Below, in pieces: positions 16,962-26,403 of a stretch of DNA of 64,000 nt (positions are counted from its first letter, which is position 1; each line of letters begins with the position of its first letter). The stretch is from CAJJDF01 sp965655625. GTDB taxonomy: Bacteria; Bacteroidota; Bacteroidia; Flavobacteriales_D; CAJJDF01. The DNA lies in contig CBFHHA010000007.1 of NCBI GenBank assembly GCA_965655625.1, forward strand, positions 1-64,000, written 5' to 3'. Under the pieces are notes generated by a model. It worked only from the letters and a program-made list of their open reading frames with translations. It had not been told where the DNA came from and did not search any database. The position numbers and the translations under genes were made by a program.

Positions 16962-17846
16962 TTATCTAGAAATGAAGGATAAAACTTTGTTGCTGTAATT
17001 TTGGAATCCCATAACTAGAGGCAAGTCTCCGTGGTTCCCTCCATCAATTCTGTGAGGTTCTTTGAAAGTTCCTGTGTGGCGTTCAAAAATAGCTTCTCCA
17101 TTCGAAATCGATAGGTAATCGTCCTCTTTACCATGAATCCACATGAGTGGTTGAGACACGTTTTTTATTTTTTCAACATTATCAAACTTCAGACTTGTAA
17201 AAAAGGTAGAGGAGACATCAAGTAGTAAAGCTTCTTCCGTTAAATTCTCAACAGAGGCCATTGGAGCCTCTATGATAAGCTTGTTAGGAGCTGATACAGT
17301 ATAATAGGCTGACAAATCTATAGCGGGAATTGTTCCTAAACTAAACCCATACATAATGACTTGGTTGCTGGTTACATTTTTGGAATCTAACCAATCGAGG
17401 CATGTTCTTACGTCTTGGTATAAGCTTTCTTCTGTTGATTTCCCTGTGGATAAACCATAACCTCTGTAGTCCATCATTAGCACACCAAACCTATTTTTAC
17501 TTCCAGTATTTGCTAAAAGTTTAGCCCTTTGCCAATAAGCATCCATGTGCTTGGATTGTCCATGACAGTATACAATTATGGTGTCGTTGGAAATAGAATT
17601 TATGTTGCCAATGTATACGGCATAAATCGTTTCTCCTTCGGATTCATTTGGCAGCTTTGATTGTAAAGTCATAAGGTGAATGTTGCTGTCCGCTATGTTG
17701 TAGCTTTGTGGCAACGTTATTTCGTTTTCTCCTTCGTAATTTTCAAACTTGTATTCGGTTATCTTTTCACCCAAAAAAGGCAAGTCATCCATTTTAAAAC
17801 AAGAGGAAAAAGCAATCAGACTAAAAATATAGAGTAGGTATTTCAT
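16962..17846 (-). CDS. Alpha/beta hydrolase lipoprotein
   Basis: A 294-residue lipoprotein (signal MKYLLYIFSLIAFSSC, Cys16) with an alpha/beta hydrolase domain. IIVYCHGQSKHMDAYW is the oxyanion strand-turn, GVLMMDYRGYGLSTG the typical second strand, YGFSLGT holds the nucleophile Ser, WIHGKEDDYL the acid, and GGNHGDLP the catalytic His. This is the general layout of the serine aminopeptidase/esterase group near eukaryotic ABHD proteins. The substrate is unknown. The gene lies 21 bases after the lipoprotein gene on the same strand (17868-18542), so the two form an operon. The 193 bases between it and the convergent MbnH-like gene hold no gene I can see. Confidence 0.85.
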   Translation of the reverse strand: MKYLLYIFSLIAFSSCFKMDDLPFLGEKITEYKFENYEGENEITLPQSYNIADSNIHLMTLQSKLPNESEGETIYAVYIGNINSISNDTIIVYCHGQSKHMDAYWQRAKLLANTGSKNRFGVLMMDYRGYGLSTGKSTEESLYQDVRTCLDWLDSKNVTSNQVIMYGFSLGTIPAIDLSAYYTVSAPNKLIIEAPMASVENLTEEALLLDVSSTFFTSLKFDNVEKIKNVSQPLMWIHGKEDDYLSISNGEAIFERHTGTFKEPHRIDGGNHGDLPLVMGFQNYSNKVLSFISR

Positions 17847-17867
17847 AATTGTAGTAGGTTTAATGAG

Positions 17868-18542
17868 TTAAAATTTTCTGCCAATTCCAAAATAGATTCC
17901 AGAAGCTCCATTTTCCCCAAGAATAGAAAAATAAGGAACAAACAAATTGACATTGTTGTGACTCGGTGCCAGAAATTTAGTTTCTATGGAATAGAACCAT
18001 TTTTTTGATTTGAGAACAACACCCAGCTGCGGATTCACAAGCCACCTGTCTAGCTGAGGTCTTTCTTGGGAACGAAACGCACCAAGTTCCCACCAATTAG
18101 AAACACCCGCATAGAAATAATGCTCTTTTTCACCAAAGTTCCAAAATGCATTAACATCCAGTTGTGGCCAAAACTTAAACATCCTATCATTCATGTCGTA
18201 CACCGCATTTCCGTTTACTGAAGTACTAAGCGAAGGAATGAAAGGTTTTTTTGATTCATAGATTCTATAAGTCGCTCCTATATCCGTTTGAATATTACCG
18301 AAGAGCAAAGAGGTGAAATGAATACTGCCAAATACGGTAAGGTTTGTGTCAATTCCGCGCGCATAAACAACAGAACTTAAAGGGATTGGGATTACCGCTC
18401 CCGCAAATTCTATGGTAGGACCACCAATATCTAAGGCCAATACTTGCTGACCTTTTTCGAGAGGCTCCACAAATCTTGAAGAAGCACAGGAGGCCAGAAT
18501 AATTGTTAGGATAACAATGTAGAGTGAATGGAATGATTTCAA
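17868..18542 (-). CDS. Predicted outer-membrane beta-barrel lipoprotein, unknown function
   Basis: A 224-residue exported protein with a lipobox (LASC, Cys19). The mature part has repeated amphipathic strands with aromatic girdles (LTVFGSIHFTSLLFG, QTDIGATYRIY, YFYAGVSNWWELG, LGVVLKSKKWFYSIETKFL) and ends GIYFGIGRKF with a terminal Phe, as outer-membrane barrels do. No family name is recognised. First gene of a two-gene unit with the alpha/beta hydrolase lipoprotein. Confidence 0.7.
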   Translation of the reverse strand: MKSFHSLYIVILTIILASCASSRFVEPLEKGQQVLALDIGGPTIEFAGAVIPIPLSSVVYARGIDTNLTVFGSIHFTSLLFGNIQTDIGATYRIYESKKPFIPSLSTSVNGNAVYDMNDRMFKFWPQLDVNAFWNFGEKEHYFYAGVSNWWELGAFRSQERPQLDRWLVNPQLGVVLKSKKWFYSIETKFLAPSHNNVNLFVPYFSILGENGASGIYFGIGRKF

Positions 18543-18621
18543 AATTATTTACTTTTAATTGAACGAATACTAAATAATGAATAAGTGGCGTTTAACACCC
18601 TCTTAATTTAAACCAAAAGTA

Positions 18622-19404
18622 ATGAAAATGAAAAACAAATGGATTATCATATGGGCAATAGTTTTGATAAGCAACTTTTCAAATTCTCAAAAGTCGGATG
18701 AGTTTGTTACAAAATCAAATGAGAACTCTTTGGGTATGGATTTTGGCCTTGGAAATGGCAGTCCAAACTTTGGGATTACCTATCGAAGATTTTTTTCTGA
18801 TTCGCGGTATAATTTTAGAGCCAATTTTAATTTAGGAGGATTGAATAACTTTCATTTTGTTGGTTCTAATGAGTATTTGTTTTTCCAAACCAACGACAGC
18901 ATTATTCCTTTAATTGGTGTTTCAAGAAATCGTTTGGGTAGCGGAAACTATCAAAGAATAGAACTGGGAATCGAAAAAACCTTTGCTGTCTGGAAATTGA
19001 ATTTGATTTGGGGAGGGGAGGTAACGTTTGGCCACTTAAGACGTGAAACTTACCAGCGTGTAGTGGAAGGAGGAATAGATACTGTAGAACAAAATGGATA
19101 TAACTATTTTCAATATGGAGCAGTCTTCGATACGCTTAATCCTTTAGGTAATTTAAATGATTTAAACTCAGTTTATCATTACTTCACTTGTGGACTCAAT
19201 GTCCGTTTAGGATTTAAGTTAGATATTTCTCCCCGTTTTTATTTCACTTCTTTTATGACTTTGTCGAGCGAACTTCAAATGATTGCGCAAGAAAAATATC
19301 ACTACTCGAGCGAACGATACAAAGAACATCTTGTGGTAGCCAAAGGAGGTAATTTTTTGAACTTTTACACTTCCATAAATGCAGGAATTCATTATCGGTT
19401 TTAG
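18622..19404 (+). CDS. Exported beta-barrel-like hypothetical protein
   Basis: A 260-residue protein with a signal peptide (WIIIWAIVLISNFSNSQK) and a barrel-like mature part: NSLGMDFGLGNGSPNFGITYRRFF, YNFRANFNLGG, LNVRLGFKLD, FYFTSFMTLSS, and the final GIHYRF ending in Phe. ATG at 18622 and ATG at 18628 are both possible starts. It is divergent from the 17868-18542 lipoprotein gene and precedes alaS, which has its own promoter. No family recognised. Confidence 0.7.
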   Translation: MKMKNKWIIIWAIVLISNFSNSQKSDEFVTKSNENSLGMDFGLGNGSPNFGITYRRFFSDSRYNFRANFNLGGLNNFHFVGSNEYLFFQTNDSIIPLIGVSRNRLGSGNYQRIELGIEKTFAVWKLNLIWGGEVTFGHLRRETYQRVVEGGIDTVEQNGYNYFQYGAVFDTLNPLGNLNDLNSVYHYFTCGLNVRLGFKLDISPRFYFTSFMTLSSELQMIAQEKYHYSSERYKEHLVVAKGGNFLNFYTSINAGIHYRF

Positions 19405-19453
19405 GCAAAGTTTGGGAGTGAAAAAGGTCTGGATAATATTTTATTTCAAGTTC

Positions 19454-19482
19454 TTGTTTCAACTCAATTTATGTTATTTTTG
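19454..19482 (+). promoter_or_regulatory. Promoter of alaS
   Basis: TTG (19454-19456) and TATTTTTG (19475-19482) with an 18-base spacer match the Bacteroidota -33/-7 pattern. The ATG of alaS follows 23 bases after the -7 box. Confidence 0.65.
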
Positions 19483-19505
19483 TTGATTAATCCCAAACAA
19501 CAAAA

Positions 19506-22136
19506 ATGACTGCAAAGGAAATACGCCAGCAATACAAAGATTTTTTTCAATCGAAAGGACACAAAATAGTTGATTCTGCGCCAATTGTGGTGAAGAATGA
19601 CCCTACTTTGATGTTCAACAATGCCGGAATGAATCAATTCAAAGATTTGTTTTTAGGAAACAAAGAAATCAAAGATGCGCGTGTTGCCAATTCACAAAAA
19701 TGCTTGAGAGTTTCAGGAAAACACAACGATTTGGAAGAAGTAGGAGTAGACACCTACCACCACACGATGTTTGAGATGCTGGGGAATTGGTCGTTTGGAG
19801 ATTACTTTAAGAAAGAAGCCATCGAATGGGCTTGGGAATTACTAACCGAAGTGTACAAGCTGGACAAAGACAGATTGTATGTAACAGTTTTTGAGGGCGA
19901 TAATGAAGATGGCACAAGTCTGGATCAAGAGGCCAAAGACATTTGGAGTAAAATTGTTTCGGAGGATAAAATTATTTTAGCAGATAAAAAAGACAATTTT
20001 TGGGAAATGGGAGAAGTAGGACCGTGTGGACCTTGCTCCGAAATTCACGTAGATTTAAGAGACCAAGCTGAGATTGATAAAGTGGGAGGAAGAGAATTGG
20101 TGAATGAAGATCACCCTCAAGTAGTAGAGATTTGGAATTTGGTATTTATGCAGTACAACCGAATTAAGGATGGTTCGTTGCATCCACTTCCGGCTCAGCA
20201 CGTAGATACAGGAATGGGATTTGAGCGATTGGTGATGGCCATGCAAGGCAAAAAATCAAATTACGACACAGATGTTTTTTCTCCCTTAATTCAAGAAATC
20301 GAAAAGATTTCGGAGAGGAAATATAAAGAAGGAGAAGGGCATTCGGAAGAACAAACGAAAACGAACATTGCCATTCGAGTGATTGCAGATCACATCAGGA
20401 CTTTGGCTTTTGCCATTGCAGATGGGCAATTACCATCCAATACTGGAGCAGGTTATGTGATTCGCAGAATATTGAGAAGAGCGGTGCGATACGGTTACCA
20501 AGTATTGAATTTGAAAGAACCGTTTTTCTACAAATTAGTTGAGGTATTGACCAAAGAAATGGGAGGAGCATTTCCAGAACTTATTGCACAAAAAGAACTG
20601 TGTACCAAAGTGATAAAAGAAGAAGAAATATCTTTTTACCGAACTTTGGAACAAGGAATTAAACGAATGGATGATTTGATGGAAGCCAACAAATCAACTA
20701 AAATAATAGAAGGGAAAGATGCATTTGAATTGTATGATACCTTTGGGTTTCCGTTTGATTTAACGGCATTAATTGCCTCGGAAAACGGTTTTGAAGTGTC
20801 CGAAAAAGAATTCGAAATCTGCCTGTTAGAACAGAAAGACAGAAGCAAAAAAGCGAGTAAGGTAGATACTTCGGATTGGGTAGTTTTGAAAGAAGATGAA
20901 GTTCAAGAATTTATTGGGTACGATTCATTGGATTCAAGTGTGTACATAACTCGTTACCGAAAAGTAAAAGCCAAAAACAAAGAGTTTTACCAATTGGTGT
21001 TTAATTTCACTCCTTTCTATGCAGAAGGAGGTGGGCAAGTAGGTGACACAGGATTTATTGAGTCTGAGAATGAGAAAGTTTTTATCACCAATACAAAAAA
21101 GGAAGATGGACTTATTTTGCATTACACGGATAAATTGCCTGAGCATCCCACGTTGATGTTTTATGCCGAGGTGAATGCAAAAAACAGAGCCTTAACAGCC
21201 AATAATCACACGGCTACGCACCTTCTGCACAAAGCATTGCAAGATGTATTGGGAGAACACGTAGAACAAAAAGGTTCGTTGGTGAACGAGAAATATTTGA
21301 GGTTTGATTTTTCGCACTTTAGTAAAGTAACTGACGAAGAAATAGCCGAAATTGAGACTCGAGTAAATGCCGAGATCCGCAAGGACATATACTTGAATGA
21401 ATTGCGAAATACTCCTATGAAAAAAGCTCAGGAATTGGGTGCAAAAGCTTTGTTTGGAGAAAAGTACGGAGATTTAGTTCGTGTTATTCAGTTTGGAGAT
21501 TCTATTGAATTATGTGGAGGAATTCACGTTTCATCAACGGGGAAATTAGGTTCTTTTAAAATCACTTCAGAAAGTTCTACAGCCGCGGGAATAAGAAGAA
21601 TAGAAGCCATTACAAGCGAAACAGCCGATAAATTTGTGAACGAGAAATTGAAAGTGGTTGATGAGTTGAATATTCTGTTAAAATCGCCTAAAGATTTGAA
21701 ATTGGCAGTGGAAGAGTTGTTGCAGAAAAATAGTTCTCAAGCCAAAGAAATTGAAAAGCTAAAAGCGGCTCAAGCAGGAAATTTAAAAGAGGACTTGAAG
21801 AAAGAAATCAAGCAAGTAAACGGAATTAATTTCTTGGCTAAAAAAGTGGATTTGGATCCAAAAGGAATTAAAACGATTGCCTTTCAATTGAAATCGGAGA
21901 TGGATAATTTGTGTTTAGTGTTGTGCAATGAAACGGGTGGAAAAGCAAATATTACCATTTTGGTTTCCGAAGAATTATCAAAATCCAAAGATCTGCACGC
22001 TGGAAATATGGTGCGTGAACTTGCCAAAGAAATCAATGGTGGAGGAGGAGGACAACCTTTCTTTGCTTCAGCAGGAGGAAGTAATCCAGACGGGATTGGG
22101 AAGGTGTTGGAGTTGGCTAAGAGTTTTGTTTCTTAA
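19506..22136 (+). CDS. alaS: Alanine--tRNA ligase
   Basis: Charges tRNA-Ala with alanine in the cytoplasm. The 876-residue length is standard. The class II aminoacylation domain opens with TAKEIRQQYKDFFQSKGHKIVDSAPIVV and FNNAGMNQFKD. Further on are the tRNA-recognition region and the editing domain zinc site HTATH (568-572) with CGGIH (670-674). The C-terminal coiled coil and GGGGGQPFFASAGG are also present. No frame problems. The gene ends before a strong terminator. Confidence 0.99.
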   Translation: MTAKEIRQQYKDFFQSKGHKIVDSAPIVVKNDPTLMFNNAGMNQFKDLFLGNKEIKDARVANSQKCLRVSGKHNDLEEVGVDTYHHTMFEMLGNWSFGDYFKKEAIEWAWELLTEVYKLDKDRLYVTVFEGDNEDGTSLDQEAKDIWSKIVSEDKIILADKKDNFWEMGEVGPCGPCSEIHVDLRDQAEIDKVGGRELVNEDHPQVVEIWNLVFMQYNRIKDGSLHPLPAQHVDTGMGFERLVMAMQGKKSNYDTDVFSPLIQEIEKISERKYKEGEGHSEEQTKTNIAIRVIADHIRTLAFAIADGQLPSNTGAGYVIRRILRRAVRYGYQVLNLKEPFFYKLVEVLTKEMGGAFPELIAQKELCTKVIKEEEISFYRTLEQGIKRMDDLMEANKSTKIIEGKDAFELYDTFGFPFDLTALIASENGFEVSEKEFEICLLEQKDRSKKASKVDTSDWVVLKEDEVQEFIGYDSLDSSVYITRYRKVKAKNKEFYQLVFNFTPFYAEGGGQVGDTGFIESENEKVFITNTKKEDGLILHYTDKLPEHPTLMFYAEVNAKNRALTANNHTATHLLHKALQDVLGEHVEQKGSLVNEKYLRFDFSHFSKVTDEEIAEIETRVNAEIRKDIYLNELRNTPMKKAQELGAKALFGEKYGDLVRVIQFGDSIELCGGIHVSSTGKLGSFKITSESSTAAGIRRIEAITSETADKFVNEKLKVVDELNILLKSPKDLKLAVEELLQKNSSQAKEIEKLKAAQAGNLKEDLKKEIKQVNGINFLAKKVDLDPKGIKTIAFQLKSEMDNLCLVLCNETGGKANITILVSEELSKSKDLHAGNMVRELAKEINGGGGGQPFFASAGGSNPDGIGKVLELAKSFVS

Positions 22137-22327
22137 ATTTTATTTTCAATTTAATTTGATTTAGTCATTTTGATTTTGACACAAAATCTTTGGATTTGGG
22201 GTAAGTTTTTCATTTTCACTGGCGTTAACAAATAACAAAAAGAATGATAAACCGTGTTACCTAAAAAACATGGAAGAAGGTGCAGTTTTGAAATACAAGA
22301 CAGCCTGTTTTGACCAAAACTTAAACT

Positions 22328-22373
22328 AAAAAAACAGAGTGAAAATTAGTCAAATTTCACTCTGTTTTTTTTT
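22328..22373. terminator. Bidirectional terminator between alaS and hutU
   Basis: A perfect 17-bp stem (22328-22344 with 22355-22371) and a 10-base loop, with T runs at the 3' end on both strands. It lies between the two convergent genes and can serve both. The rest of the 294-base gap holds no gene I can see. Confidence 0.9.
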
Positions 22374-22385
22374 AGATTTTACCTC

Positions 22386-22403
22386 ACAATCTGATCAGAT
22401 TGT
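22386..22403. repeat. 18-bp perfect palindrome
   Basis: ACAATCTGATCAGATTGT is a perfect dyad 28 bases beyond the hutU stop, between hutU and the terminator. It could be a protein-binding site or a secondary hairpin in the hutU messenger. It has no T run of its own. Confidence 0.5.
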
Positions 22404-22430
22404 CAGTTTGTATTATAATAGTTGTACATG

Positions 22431-24410
22431 CTAAAGTAAATCTTCGTCAACTAGGTTTGGTAAGGTTACTTTGAGTTCAGGATTGTCTTTCATTGCTTGT
22501 TTAATAGCAAAAATAGCTTCTTCATTTCTTGCCCAACTTCTTCTGGCAATTCCATTATTTACATCCCAAAATAGCATTGATTTCAATCTTCTAGAGGAGT
22601 CAGCACTTCCATCTAGTAACATTCCAAATCCTCCATTTATCACTTCGCCCCAGCCCACACCACCACCGTTGTGGATAGATACCCAAGTAGCTCCTCTGAA
22701 CGAATCGCCAATCACATTGTGTATCGCCATATCTGCGGTGAAACTGGATCCATCATAGATGTTTGACGTTTCTCTGTATGGCGAGTCGGTTCCCGAAACA
22801 TCGTGGTGGTCTCTTCCTAAAATTATTTCACCAATTTCTCCTTTTTCTATGGCTTCATTAAATGCTTGAGCTATTTTTATTCTCCCATCAGAGTTGGCAT
22901 ATAATATTCTTGCTTGCGATCCCACAACCAGTTTATTTTCTTTGGCACCCTTAATCCATTGGATATTGTCTAACATTTGTTGTTTGATTTCTTCGGGTGA
23001 GTCTTTCGCCAACTCCTCAAGTACTTTACACGCAATTTCATCTGTCTTATCTAAGTCAGAATCTTTTCCGCTTGCACAAACCCATCTAAAAGGACCAAAT
23101 CCGTAATCAAAACACATGGGTCCCATAATATCTTGTACGTAGGAAGCGTATTTAAAATTGATTCCATTTTCGGCCATGATGTTTGCTCCAGCTCTTGAAG
23201 CTTCTAGTAAAAAGGCATTTCCGTAATCAAAGAAGTAGGTTCCCTTCGCTGCATGACTATTAATGGCATTGGTTTGTCTTATCAAAGATTTTTCTACGAA
23301 CGATTTAAATTCTTCAGGATTATTAGCCATCATATTATTGGCTTCTTGGTAGGTCAACCCAACCGGATAGTATCCTCCAGCCCATGGATTGTGCAGAGAC
23401 GTTTGGTCGGAACCTAAATCGACAAAAATATCTTCTTGTTCAAATCTTTCCCATACATCTACAATATTACCTTGATACGCAATGGAAACAACTTCTTTGT
23501 TTTCTTTAGCTTGGCGCACTCGGGATACCAATTCGTCTATGTGGTCAATCAATTCGTCTACCCAACCTTGTTCATGTCTTTTAATTGAAGCGAAGTCGTT
23601 TACTTCCGCACAAACTGTAACGCAACCTGCTATATTTCCTGCTTTTGGCTGAGCACCACTCATTCCACCAAGTCCGGAGGTTACAAAAAGTTTTCCAGCT
23701 AAACCTTCTCCATTTTTAGAAATCTTTCTACCAGCGTTTAGTACAGTAATGGTTGTCCCATGCACAATACCTTGTGGTCCAATATACATGTAGGATCCAG
23801 CAGTCATTTGACCATATTGGGTAACACCTAATGCATTGAATTTTTCCCAATCGTCTGGTTTTGAATAGTTAGGTATCATCATACCGTTTGTAACCACAAC
23901 ACGAGGAGCATCTTTGTGAGACGGGAATAGCCCCATTGGATGACCAGAATACATCACCAAAGTTTGCTCATCTGTCATTTCAGACAAATATTGCATGGTA
24001 AGTAAATATTGAGCCCAGTTCTGAAACACTCCACCATTTCCACCGTAGGTAATCAATTCCTGAGGATGTTGAGCGATTGCGTGATCCAGATTGTTCTGAA
24101 TCATTAACATAATCGCTGCAGCTTGTTTTGAGTTTGCAGGGTATTCTTCTATTGGTCGGGCATATATTTTATAATCTGGCATGTATCGATACATGTAGAT
24201 TCTACCGTATGTTTCTAGTTCTTCTTTGAATTCTTTTACCAGGGTTGGGTGTTGGTCTTTTGGAAAGTATCGTAGCGCATTTTTTAAGGCCAATTTCTTT
24301 TCTTCGTCAGAAAGAATGTCTTTTCTTTTTGGTGCGTGACTTATTGTTTTATCAAATTCTTTCTTCTTTGGAATTTCTGGAGGGATTCCAAGCTTTATTT
24401 CATGTAACAT
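22431..24410 (-). CDS. hutU: Urocanate hydratase
   Basis: Hydrates urocanate to imidazolone propionate, the second step of histidine breakdown, using NAD+. At 659 residues it is the longer form found in Bacteroidota, against about 555 in proteobacteria. Recognisable segments are YARPIEEYPANSKQAAAIMLMIQNNLD, ELITYGGNGGVFQNWAQYLLTMQYL, YSGHPMGLFPS, GQMTAGSYMYIGPQGIVHGT, KLFVTSGLGGMSGAQPKA, and HNGGGVGWGEVINGGFG. No other hut genes are next to it, so the pathway is dispersed or lies outside the window. Confidence 0.97.
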   Translation of the reverse strand: MLHEIKLGIPPEIPKKKEFDKTISHAPKRKDILSDEEKKLALKNALRYFPKDQHPTLVKEFKEELETYGRIYMYRYMPDYKIYARPIEEYPANSKQAAAIMLMIQNNLDHAIAQHPQELITYGGNGGVFQNWAQYLLTMQYLSEMTDEQTLVMYSGHPMGLFPSHKDAPRVVVTNGMMIPNYSKPDDWEKFNALGVTQYGQMTAGSYMYIGPQGIVHGTTITVLNAGRKISKNGEGLAGKLFVTSGLGGMSGAQPKAGNIAGCVTVCAEVNDFASIKRHEQGWVDELIDHIDELVSRVRQAKENKEVVSIAYQGNIVDVWERFEQEDIFVDLGSDQTSLHNPWAGGYYPVGLTYQEANNMMANNPEEFKSFVEKSLIRQTNAINSHAAKGTYFFDYGNAFLLEASRAGANIMAENGINFKYASYVQDIMGPMCFDYGFGPFRWVCASGKDSDLDKTDEIACKVLEELAKDSPEEIKQQMLDNIQWIKGAKENKLVVGSQARILYANSDGRIKIAQAFNEAIEKGEIGEIILGRDHHDVSGTDSPYRETSNIYDGSSFTADMAIHNVIGDSFRGATWVSIHNGGGVGWGEVINGGFGMLLDGSADSSRRLKSMLFWDVNNGIARRSWARNEEAIFAIKQAMKDNPELKVTLPNLVDEDLL

Positions 24411-24475
24411 AGTTTTTTCTTTGATTGTCTCAAAGATAAAAAATACAAGTTTGTGATATCAAGTTTAGAAGAATT

Positions 24476-25939
24476 TTATTTCTTTCTGTTTTGCAAAACC
24501 TTCAGTATTTCAGAAAGCTGATCGGAATCGAATTGCTTGGCAACAATACGCTTGTCCTTGTCCAATAAGTAGGCAACAGGTGTAACAAAAACATCATAAA
24601 TGTTTCGGTAGTTTATACTTTCTAACGTTGTTTTCTTTTCAATTAAGTACTTCATGTGGTCCTCTCGCATTTCTTGAAAGTCAGAAACATTAATCCAATC
24701 CAGTTCTTTTTCTTTTATAAACTTTCTCCAATCATCATTTTCAATACTGGTACAAACAGCATACACTTCCAAATCAATTTCTGATATGTTTTTTAAACTA
24801 TCGTATACTTTCTTGAATTTTGGAATTTCTTTTTTGCAATGTCCACAATCTTCTGCCCAAAAAATCAGTAAAGTATACTCGTGGTTTACGTTAGCTAAGT
24901 TTATCCAATTTTTCTCAGAGGTATCAGCTAAAATTATATTTGGGGCAATTTTACCGATCAAGGTTGGTCTCAATTTATCCACCTTGGGCCGAAGTTTTTC
25001 AATTTTATCTTGATCTATCCAATTGCTTCTTCCGTTTAGGATGTAGTTATCGGCAACATGAACGTAAACAGATTCCATCCCCATAATTTTTGTTTTTGCG
25101 TGCGCATAAGCCAAAAATTCTACTGCCGATTTCATCATGAATCCATTGGGTGTAAGTTGGTTCATAAAAGCATCGATTCTTTGGTTAATGGTGTCCGGAA
25201 TCTGTGCAATTACTTTCATGAAATAAGTTACCATTTGATTGTAAAACAAGGCTGACTTTCCCAATCTATCGTCAGATAAATCAACATTGTCCCAAAAGTG
25301 ATTGGTGTAATATTGGTACTTCCAATTGTTTGTGTCAATTACCTGGACACTGGGTTCAGGAATCTGAATTTCAATTGACATTCTTATAAGGTTACCAAAG
25401 TACGTGTTTTTATTATTTTCAGAAGCCTCAATTTGATAGTTCATCACGGCTGAATCAATTTCTATAATTTTTTTGTTCAGTGCAGAAACTCTCTCAGTCA
25501 TGTTGGAATCAAAGGCTATTTGTCTTTCTTTTATATAAGGATCTTTTAATTTAGCTTGTTTCTCCAGAAATTGAACATAGTCAAAAAATAATTTATTTTC
25601 TTTCGATTTTTTCACCTTCACATTACCCGCTAAATTCTCCATGTTAGTCTCGAGATTGATTGATGTTTCATTTACTAAGATATCAAAATATTTGGGAGGC
25701 TTCATGGATGGGATAACCGCATAAACTCCATGTGGCATGTTGTTGTTTTTGAACGTAAAACTTCCATCTTTTCTGACAACAGCAGTGTCGTAAAAATATA
25801 AATTTTTTCCGGTGTACGTCCCAAGGTAGGCAACCGAGTCGGTAAGTCCTTTAATTTTTATGTCAATGGTGTATTCTGTTTGTCCGTTTAAAAATAGGAT
25901 CTGCAGAAGAAGTAAAATGGAAAGAAATATATTTTTCAT
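24476..25939 (-). CDS. Thioredoxin-fold (TlpA-like) exported protein with DUF4369-like domain
   Basis: A 487-residue protein with a signal peptide (residues 1-19, ending LNGQ). The N-terminal part (YTIDIKIKGLTDSVAYLGTYTGKNLYFYDTAVVRKDGSFTF) fits the DUF4369 beta domain found before thioredoxin domains in Bacteroidota. The middle (about 110-320) is a helical DUF5106-like region. The C-terminal third is a TlpA/AhpC-type thioredoxin domain with LLIFWAEDCGHCKKEIPKF, where the active CxxC is CGHC, and DVFVTPVAYLLDKDKRIV with the cis-Pro. It likely acts in periplasmic disulfide reduction; its partner is unknown. Transcribed alone. Confidence 0.87.
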   Translation of the reverse strand: MKNIFLSILLLLQILFLNGQTEYTIDIKIKGLTDSVAYLGTYTGKNLYFYDTAVVRKDGSFTFKNNNMPHGVYAVIPSMKPPKYFDILVNETSINLETNMENLAGNVKVKKSKENKLFFDYVQFLEKQAKLKDPYIKERQIAFDSNMTERVSALNKKIIEIDSAVMNYQIEASENNKNTYFGNLIRMSIEIQIPEPSVQVIDTNNWKYQYYTNHFWDNVDLSDDRLGKSALFYNQMVTYFMKVIAQIPDTINQRIDAFMNQLTPNGFMMKSAVEFLAYAHAKTKIMGMESVYVHVADNYILNGRSNWIDQDKIEKLRPKVDKLRPTLIGKIAPNIILADTSEKNWINLANVNHEYTLLIFWAEDCGHCKKEIPKFKKVYDSLKNISEIDLEVYAVCTSIENDDWRKFIKEKELDWINVSDFQEMREDHMKYLIEKKTTLESINYRNIYDVFVTPVAYLLDKDKRIVAKQFDSDQLSEILKVLQNRKK

Positions 25940-26088
25940 AATGAATGATTTGTCTTTTACTGTATTTTAGTGATACGGGCTACCACATTGGTGGTTGCTT
26001 GCATTAACACTCCCTTAACTCTAACAGGAAGCATGCCAAATTTACAAAATTTGAAATGAAAAATAAACGTAAAATCTAACGATAAAAT

Positions 26089-26120
26089 TTGCAGGAAAGA
26101 ATTTAAATTATCTATATTTG
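26089..26120 (+). promoter_or_regulatory. Promoter of tRNA-His
   Basis: TTG (26089-26091) and TATATTTG (26113-26120) with a 21-base spacer. The -7 box lies 15 bases before the tRNA. Confidence 0.6.
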
Positions 26121-26134
26121 CAGACCGAAAAAAT

Positions 26135-26209
26135 GGTGGTTGTAGCTCAGTTGGTTAGAGCACTGGTTTGTGGTGCCGGGTGTCGTGGGTTCGAGTCCCA
26201 TCTTCCACC
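26135..26209 (+). tRNA. tRNA-His (anticodon GTG)
   Basis: The cloverleaf is clear. The D arm is GCTC..GAGC; the anticodon arm is CTGGT-TTGTGGT-GCCGG with anticodon GTG; the variable loop has five bases; the T arm is GTGGG-TTCGAGT-CCCAT. An extra G at position -1 (26135) faces C73 (26209), the identity element of tRNA-His. The acceptor stem has two T-T oppositions (positions 5-68 and 6-67), which is slightly unusual. The 3' CCA is not encoded. Confidence 0.95.
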
Positions 26210-26219
26210 CTTATTTTTG

Positions 26220-26256
26220 AAGAGGTTGTCATTCAGTTGTCAACCTCTTTTTTTTT
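26220..26256 (+). terminator. Terminator of tRNA-His
   Basis: An 8-bp or longer stem (26221-26228 with 26241-26248) is followed by a run of nine T, 11 bases after the tRNA. Confidence 0.85.
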
Positions 26257-26312
26257 GAAAAAAATACTCATTAAGATTGGTCATCACAAAGAAGTAAAAG
26301 TCTCTAAATAGC

Positions 26313-26354
26313 AAAAAAAACTACAGTGGAACTTGTTTCACTGTAGTTTTTTTT
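26313..26354 (-). terminator. Terminator of the THX-fusion gene
   Basis: A long hairpin (arms about 26313-26330 and 26337-26354, one G-U pair) with poly-A on the plus-strand left side gives a stem plus T8 on the minus strand, 50 bases after the end of the THX-fusion gene. It could act in both directions. Confidence 0.8.
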
Positions 26355-26403
26355 AAGGCGGATAATTTCCCAGATTGTTTTGGGATGTTTTGTTTGTTAT
26401 AGT

